A program made the translations under genes and the position numbers. The notes beneath the pieces were generated by a model. That model was not told where the DNA came from. It did not search any database and saw only the letters and a program-made list of their open reading frames with translations. Positions 7,146-11,449 of a DNA stretch of 11,449 nt are shown piece by piece (positions within the stretch are counted from its first letter, which is position 1; the number at the start of each line of letters is the position of its first letter). Where the stretch lies: positions 1-11,449 of the forward strand of contig JAGHUB010000027.1 of the NCBI GenBank assembly GCA_018065025.1. Reading direction: 5' to 3'. This stretch comes from Candidatus Equihabitans merdae. Its GTDB lineage: Bacteria > Bacillota > Clostridia > Lachnospirales > Lachnospiraceae.

Positions 7146-8192
7146 ATGGCAATCTATGTCGATATCAAGAAAAAAATGGGCGACTTCGAGCTGAAGGTCA
7201 AGTTTGAGGCCGGACATGAGACACTGGCTCTGCTTGGGGATTCAGGCTGCGGTAAGTCCATGACACTCCGCTGCATCGCCGGCATTATGACGCCGGACGA
7301 GGGTGTCATTCGCATAAATGATCACCTGGTATTTGATTCTGAGAAGAAGATTAATATAAGACCTCAGGATCGCCACGTAGGTTTCCTCTTTCAGAACTAC
7401 GCCTTATTTCCCAATATGACTGTTCTGGAGAATATCATGGTGGGGCTGGAGCGTCAGGGAAAGCAGTCTAAAGCTTATCGGGCTGAGGAAGCCGGCAAAT
7501 ATGTGGAGGCCCTGCATTTGTCCGGACTTGAGGATCATTATCCCTCACAGTTGTCCGGGGGACAGCAGCAGCGGACTGCATTGGCCAGAATCCTGGCATC
7601 TAAGCCGGAGATTCTTCTGTTGGATGAACCTTTTTCCGCTCTGGATGCAGCACTGCGTTGGGAGATGGAACAGGTGGTTAGAAATACCATCAAGGAATTT
7701 GATGGTTCCACCTTGCTGGTCAGCCACAACCGGGATGAAGTCTACCGCTTAAGCGACAAGGTGGCCGTCTATTTGAACGGACACATCGATGCTTTCGATG
7801 AAAAGTGGAAATTATTTGCTGATCCTCATACGGCAGCTGCCGCCAGATTGACAGGCTGCAAGAACATTTCCAAAGCCCATGTAGAGGGCCGGAAAATTGT
7901 GGCGGATGAATGGGGCATCGCCTTCGACCTGCCCCGGGAAGGTTTCTGGCAGGCTATAGGACTCAGAGCTCATGATTTCCGCCTGTGCCAGGAGGGTGCG
8001 CCCTATAGTTTCGCCTATGAAGTGACGGACCGTATCGAAGATACATTTTCCTATATTATAAGTATCCGCCCCCAAGGCGTGGTGGATAGCCCGGTTATCC
8101 GCTGGGAACTGGATAAAGCAGAAGGAGTCAAAGTTCCGGATCAGGGCTTCTGCTGTGTATCAAAAGAAAAAGTAATGCTGCTTACGCAGTAA
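7146..8192 (+). CDS. modC: Molybdate ABC transporter ATPase ModC
   Basis: A 348-residue ATPase that powers molybdate import on the inner face of the membrane. All ABC motifs are intact: Walker A GDSGCGKS (31-38), Q-loop FQN with Gln83, signature LSGGQQQR (136-143), Walker B LLLDEP (157-162) with catalytic Glu161, D-loop SALD (164-167) and switch His194. The ~130-residue C-terminal extension (from ~215) contains LRAHDFRLC, like the regulatory domain of ModC-type ATPases, but a standard Mop repeat is not obvious. The ATG follows the modB stop by 3 bases, with GGTGG upstream as ribosome site. The next gene starts 15 bases on. Confidence 0.95.
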   Translation: MAIYVDIKKKMGDFELKVKFEAGHETLALLGDSGCGKSMTLRCIAGIMTPDEGVIRINDHLVFDSEKKINIRPQDRHVGFLFQNYALFPNMTVLENIMVGLERQGKQSKAYRAEEAGKYVEALHLSGLEDHYPSQLSGGQQQRTALARILASKPEILLLDEPFSALDAALRWEMEQVVRNTIKEFDGSTLLVSHNRDEVYRLSDKVAVYLNGHIDAFDEKWKLFADPHTAAAARLTGCKNISKAHVEGRKIVADEWGIAFDLPREGFWQAIGLRAHDFRLCQEGAPYSFAYEVTDRIEDTFSYIISIRPQGVVDSPVIRWELDKAEGVKVPDQGFCCVSKEKVMLLTQ

Positions 8193-8207
8193 TGGAGGAT
8201 AAATACT

Positions 8208-9203
8208 ATGAAGTGCATTCGCACCGAAGATGCCGTTGGTCAGATTCTCTGCCACGACATGACACAGATCATCAAAGATGTCAAGAAGGACGCTGTTTTC
8301 AGAAAGGGTCATATTATTACAGAGGAAGATATCCCTGTATTGCTTTCCATCGGTAAGGAACACATCTATGTCTGGGATAATCCGGAAGGTATGGTCCATG
8401 AAAATGATGGTGCTGAGATCCTGCGTCAGTTATCTCAGGGCGCCAACCTGGAAGCCGGTGATCCTAAGGAAGGTAAGATCGCGCTGAAAGCTACCTGTGA
8501 CGGCGTGCTTAAACTTAAGACAGATAAACTGCTGGCCATCAACAGCATCGGCGAGATGATGATTGCTACAAAACGTCGCAATGTGCTGGTGAAGAAAGGC
8601 CATGCTGCCGCCGCTATGCGCATTATCCCCCTGATGATTCATGAGGATAAGATGAAACTGGCCAGAGAGGTGGCTGGTGATGAACCCATCGGCAGCATTA
8701 TGCCCCTGCTTCCTAAGAAGGCCGCTATCCTGGCTACCGGCAGTGAAATCTACAAGGGTCGTATCGAAGATACTTTTACTCCGGTGGTAGAAGGTAAGCT
8801 GACAGCCCTGGGTGCTGAAGTTATCGACAAGCGTATTCTGGATGACAACGCCGATATGACCACCGCCAATATTCTTGAAGTCATTGAGAAGGGTGCAGAA
8901 CTTGTCTGCGTCACAGGCGGTATGTCTGTAGATCCGGATGACCGTACTCCGCTGGCTATCAAACAGACAGGCGCTGAGATTATTTCCTATGGTGCTCCGG
9001 TTCTGCCCGGTGCTATGTTTATGGTTTCTTATTTCCACAAAAAAACCGAAGACGGGGAGAAGCTGATTCCCATCGTTGGTCTGCCCGGCTGTGTTATGTA
9101 TGCAGGCAACACCATATTTGACATGGTTCTGCCCAGACTGCTGGCTGATGACAAGGTCAAGCTGGAAGAAATCCAGGCTATGGGTGAGGGCGGACTACTG
9201 TAA
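8208..9203 (+). CDS. Short MoeA-like molybdopterin-binding protein
   Basis: A 331-residue protein with a molybdopterin-binding (MoCF_biosynth) fold, probably handling molybdenum cofactor or its metal insertion in the cytoplasm. The N-terminal part has AVGQILCHDMTQI (9-21) and KGHIITEEDIPVLLSIGK (33-50), as in MoeA-related proteins. The core is at ~171-315, with ATGSEIYKG (176-184), TGGMSVDPDD (236-245), a Pro/Gly loop at YGAPVLPGAMF (261-271) and GLPG (291-294). It is shorter than full MoeA (~400 residues) and the usual C-terminal domain IV is absent. Similar stand-alone proteins occur near molybdenum enzymes in Clostridia, so its exact step (metal insertion, cofactor storage or maturation) is open. 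GGAGG lies 9 bases before the ATG and modC ends 15 bases upstream. Confidence 0.82.
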   Translation: MKCIRTEDAVGQILCHDMTQIIKDVKKDAVFRKGHIITEEDIPVLLSIGKEHIYVWDNPEGMVHENDGAEILRQLSQGANLEAGDPKEGKIALKATCDGVLKLKTDKLLAINSIGEMMIATKRRNVLVKKGHAAAAMRIIPLMIHEDKMKLAREVAGDEPIGSIMPLLPKKAAILATGSEIYKGRIEDTFTPVVEGKLTALGAEVIDKRILDDNADMTTANILEVIEKGAELVCVTGGMSVDPDDRTPLAIKQTGAEIISYGAPVLPGAMFMVSYFHKKTEDGEKLIPIVGLPGCVMYAGNTIFDMVLPRLLADDKVKLEEIQAMGEGGLL

Positions 9204-9265
9204 ATCTCCCCGGGCTGTTTTTCAGAAATGTTAAGGCAGGAGAAGCTTGCTTGATTGAATAGTAT

Positions 9266-9277
9266 TTAGGCATTGAT
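9266..9277 (+). promoter_or_regulatory. Candidate regulatory site before the ModE-like gene (TTAGGCATTGAT)
   Basis: It differs at one position from the 12-mer 12 bases upstream of the modA -35 box. It lies 18 bases before this gene's ATG, ahead of its ribosome site. If it is an operator, it would allow autoregulation. I find no clear separate promoter in the 92-base gap 9204-9295, so read-through from modABC is possible. Confidence 0.35.
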
Positions 9278-9295
9278 TTCTGCGAGGATAATCAG

Positions 9296-9634
9296 ATGGA
9301 CGATCGTTTTGAAGTAAGAGTAAAAGTAGCGATTAAAGGTGAAACCGCATTTTTCGGTCCGGGAATTGCTGACCTGATGCGGCATATTGATAAGACCGGA
9401 TCTGTTAAGGAAGGCTGTCAGAGTATGGGTCTTTCCTATAGCAAGGGCTGGTCCATTCTTAATCGTGCTGAGAAAGAGCTTGGATATCCGCTGATTCGTC
9501 GTAATCATGGGGGCAGAGAAGGCGGCGGTGCTGCCATCACCGACCAGGGCCGGGAACTTCTGGCCAAGTTCGATCAGATGCATGAAAGAATCGCGGCTTA
9601 TGCTGAAGAGGTCTACGCAGAGATATTTGAATAA
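9296..9634 (+). CDS. ModE-like winged-helix regulator without Mop domain
   Basis: A 112-residue DNA-binding protein that corresponds to the N-terminal domain of ModE, the molybdate-responsive regulator. Residues 21-57 hold the helix-turn-helix (GSVKEGCQSMGLSYSKGWSI). Residues 58-82 hold the winged segment, with the ModE-type Gly-rich loop GGREGGG (72-78) and ITDQGREL. Helices to the end probably serve for dimerisation. The two Mop/TOBE repeats that bind molybdate in E. coli ModE (262 residues) are absent, so sensing must use another protein or pocket. GAGGA lies about 8 bases before the ATG. Being last in the modABC-moeA-like cluster, it is the natural regulator of that cluster. Repression or activation cannot be told apart here. 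Confidence 0.85.
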   Translation: MDDRFEVRVKVAIKGETAFFGPGIADLMRHIDKTGSVKEGCQSMGLSYSKGWSILNRAEKELGYPLIRRNHGGREGGGAAITDQGRELLAKFDQMHERIAAYAEEVYAEIFE

Positions 9635-9652
9635 TTGAATAAAAAAGGTATT

Positions 9653-9690
9653 GAAGAGCTTTTGACTGATAGGGTCGAAAGCTCTTTTTG
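9653..9690 (+). terminator. Rho-independent terminator of the mod cluster
   Basis: AGAGCTTTTGAC (9655-9666) pairs with GTCGAAAGCTCT (9674-9685) over 12 pairs with one T-G. A T tract (9685-9689) follows. It begins about 20 bases after the stop of the ModE-like gene. Confidence 0.9.
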
Positions 9691-9798
9691 TGTATACGAT
9701 GAGCCAAGTGGCTGCGGGTGCTTGCACACAGGCAGCAAATTTTTTTGGGGTTTCTTGTTCTTTATTTGATACATTCTGTAAAAAATCAAGCAAATATT

Positions 9799-9824
9799 AA
9801 ATAATCAATAGTTGATTATTTTTT
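9799..9824 (+). repeat. AT-rich inverted repeat upstream of the antiporter gene
   Basis: AAATAATCAA (9799-9808) and TTGATTATTT (9812-9821) form a perfect 10-bp inverted repeat with a 3-base centre, followed by more T. It may be a weak terminator that protects the next promoter, or an operator. Neither reading is preferred. Confidence 0.5.
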
Positions 9825-9850
9825 GTATTACAAAAAGGACATTAGGCTTA

Positions 9851-9879
9851 TTGTCCAAAACTTTTCTATTGGGTAGAAT
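9851..9879 (+). promoter_or_regulatory. Promoter of the NuoL/EchA-like gene
   Basis: TTGTCC (9851-9856), a 17-base spacer and TAGAAT (9874-9879) predict a start near 9886 and a leader of about 49 bases. The -35 box is part of a GGACA...TGTCC inverted repeat (9837-9841 and 9852-9856) with TTAGGC inside it. Just downstream lies TTAACT (9888-9893) / AGTTAA (9903-9908). Either repeat may bind a regulator. Confidence 0.65.
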
Positions 9880-9934
9880 ACATTTGGTTAACTATGGGCT
9901 TAAGTTAATTAATACTAGGTAAAGGAGTTAAGCC

Positions 9935-11449
9935 ATGTCCGGGATGATTCCATTTTTAATTTGCTTCCCGTACCTCATTGCGCTTTTGACATTCGTTGTC
10001 AAACCGCATAAAGTACGTGCCGCCATCATTTATATTGGTGCGGCAGCTCTTATGGCTGCATCTGTTGCATTTGCAGTCTGGTTCTTTATGCAGGGTGGTA
10101 GCCCTGTCACATTCTTTGTTGAAACTGAGAATATTGATCATGTCATTCTCGGTGCAGAACTGGTCCTGATGGTATTTGTTACTGTACTTTGCTTTAAGTA
10201 CAGAAAATACTGGATCTCTCTGTTAATGATCATTCCTACACTTACCATCACATGGTTCGAACTGATGGGTCCCGGTGTCGAAGAGATGCACCACATCTAT
10301 ATCGACCGTCTCACAGTTCTGATGTGCCTGATCATTGGTATCGTAGGTAGCCTTATCGCTGTTTATGCAGCCGGTTACATGCACGGTTACCATACTGTTC
10401 ATACGGAAGTACAGGACAGACGTAACTTCTTCTACGCTGTTATGTTTGTTTTCCTTGGTTCCATGTTCGGTTTTGTTATGGCATCCAACCTGCTGTGGAT
10501 CGATTTCTTCTGGGAAGTCACAAGTATCAGCTCATTCCTGCTGATCGGTTACACCAAGACTCCGGAAGCTATCACCAACTGCTTCAGAGCTCTGTGGATG
10601 AACCTGCTGGGTGGTACAGCCCTGGCTATCGGTATCGTTTACTTTGGTCTGAATTACGGCACAGTTGATCTGCAGTCTCTGGTTGCTGAAGGTTTATCCG
10701 GTGATGCCCGTGCATTACTGCCCATCGGTCTGATTGCTTTCGCTGCTCTGACTAAGTCAGCTCAGATGCCCTTCTCAACATGGCTGCTTGGCGCTATGGT
10801 CGCTCCCACACCCTCTTCAGCTCTGCTGCATTCAGCTACCATGGTTAAGGCCGGTATCTATGTACTGTTCAGACTGTCACCGGCTATGTACGGCAACAAT
10901 GTTGGTACATTTGTTGCTTTCGTTGGTGGTTTCACATTCCTGTCCGCATCCTTCATGGCTATCGCCCATAGCGATGGTAAGAAGGTTCTGGCTTTCTCCA
11001 CCATTTCCAACCTGGGTCTGATGGTAGCCTGTGCCGGTATGGGTACTGCCGAAACAATCTGGGCAGGTGTCTTCCTGATGATCTTCCATGCTGTTTCCAA
11101 GTCTCTGCTCTTCCAGGATATCGGTGCTGTCGAAAACTCTATCCACAGCCGTGATATCGAAGACATGAACGGCCTGCTGTTCCGTCTTCCCAAGCTTGGT
11201 ATCTTCATGTTCATCGGTATCGCCGGTATGTTCCTGGCTCCCTTCGGTATGCTGATCGCTAAGTGGTCAACTCTGAAAGCATCTATCGATGAGACTAATA
11301 TCCTGATGGTTCTCTTCATCTGCTTTGGTTCCGCCACAACAGCTTTCTACTGGACTAAGTGGATGGGTAAACTGCTGAACCGCTCTGAGATGGCTCCGGT
11401 TCACGACATCACCAGAAACAACGAGATGGTTTCTCTGGTTATCCATACT
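9935..11449 (+). CDS. NuoL/EchA/HyfB-type proton-translocating membrane subunit, 3' end missing
   Basis: The first 505 codons of a large antiporter-like subunit of complex I, group 4 (Ech/Hyf/Hyc) hydrogenases or Mrp systems; the frame runs off the window. AAAGGAG (9921-9927) sets the ATG. About 12-14 membrane helices are visible. The ion-channel residues are conserved: Glu194 in LWIDFFWEVTSISS (the key membrane glutamate), Lys274 in LTKSAQMPFSTW, and His299 and Lys305 in APTPSSALLHSATMVKAGIY. A later HAVSKSLLF segment carries the next conserved Lys. The function is to couple electron transfer in a partner module to proton or sodium pumping. Codon use is strongly biased (CTG, GGT, ATC), suggesting high expression. 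It starts a new unit behind its own promoter. Ech/formate-linked hydrogenase is favoured from the molybdenum context, but complex I or Mrp-like remain possible. Confidence 0.88.
   Translation, partial: MSGMIPFLICFPYLIALLTFVVKPHKVRAAIIYIGAAALMAASVAFAVWFFMQGGSPVTFFVETENIDHVILGAELVLMVFVTVLCFKYRKYWISLLMIIPTLTITWFELMGPGVEEMHHIYIDRLTVLMCLIIGIVGSLIAVYAAGYMHGYHTVHTEVQDRRNFFYAVMFVFLGSMFGFVMASNLLWIDFFWEVTSISSFLLIGYTKTPEAITNCFRALWMNLLGGTALAIGIVYFGLNYGTVDLQSLVAEGLSGDARALLPIGLIAFAALTKSAQMPFSTWLLGAMVAPTPSSALLHSATMVKAGIYVLFRLSPAMYGNNVGTFVAFVGGFTFLSASFMAIAHSDGKKVLAFSTISNLGLMVACAGMGTAETIWAGVFLMIFHAVSKSLLFQDIGAVENSIHSRDIEDMNGLLFRLPKLGIFMFIGIAGMFLAPFGMLIAKWSTLKASIDETNILMVLFICFGSATTAFYWTKWMGKLLNRSEMAPVHDITRNNEMVSLVIHT

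Noticed and set aside
5334..8192. Tungstate (Tup/Wtp) or sulfate transporter instead of molybdate
   Set aside because: ModA, ModB and ModC signatures, and the adjoining ModE-like and MoeA-like genes, favour Mod. Tungstate transport by the same proteins cannot be excluded.
8430..9038. 202-codon open frame on the - strand
   Set aside because: It is antisense to the MoeA-like gene, which has clear motifs and a good ribosome site.
10858..11337. 159-codon open frame on the - strand
   Set aside because: It is antisense to the well-conserved NuoL/EchA-like gene and reflects its codon bias.

Overview
The window looks like chromosomal DNA from an anaerobic, Gram-positive Firmicute, most likely a Clostridia or Lachnospiraceae relative. 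The grounds are strong AGGAGG-type ribosome binding sites, moderate GC content, lipoproteins with a Lys-rich start and lipobox, a DUF975 membrane protein, a PadR plus HAAS pair, and a complex I/Ech-type antiporter subunit. This is inferred from gene content and style, not from a marker gene. I see no RNA genes, insertion sequences, CRISPR arrays or phage genes.

Region 1 (1-3838, + strand): the 3' part of an intracellular-type GH13 alpha-glucan hydrolase (cut by the window edge), a lipoprotein carrying a trigger-factor-like FKBP domain, a small membrane protein and a DUF975 membrane protein. They are tightly spaced and end at a strong terminator with a GCAA tetraloop. The last three probably act at the cell envelope; the amylase may simply be co-transcribed.

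Region 2 (3871-5090, - strand): a PadR-family repressor gene followed by a HAAS-type membrane protein gene. They have their own promoter (TTGACA-17-TATATT), palindromic or repeated candidate operators around it, and a terminator that faces the one of region 1.

Region 3 (5221-9690, + strand): a molybdenum locus, modA-modB-modC, then a short MoeA-like molybdopterin-binding protein and a ModE-like DNA-binding protein lacking the molybdate-binding Mop domain. modA has a good promoter (TTGAAA-16-TATAAT). A hairpin and a second promoter separate modA from modBC, which would give more substrate-binding protein than permease. A nearly identical 12-mer (TTAGGCATYGAT) lies upstream of both modA and the modE-like gene and is a candidate operator for the ModE-like protein.

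Region 4 (9691-11449, + strand): a regulatory region and the first 505 codons of a NuoL/EchA/HyfB-type proton-translocating membrane subunit, cut by the window edge. Next to molybdate uptake and a molybdopterin-binding protein, this suggests, but does not show, a membrane-bound hydrogenase or formate-linked complex downstream. Apart from the regulatory details and the split ModE design, nothing here demands an entirely new system.
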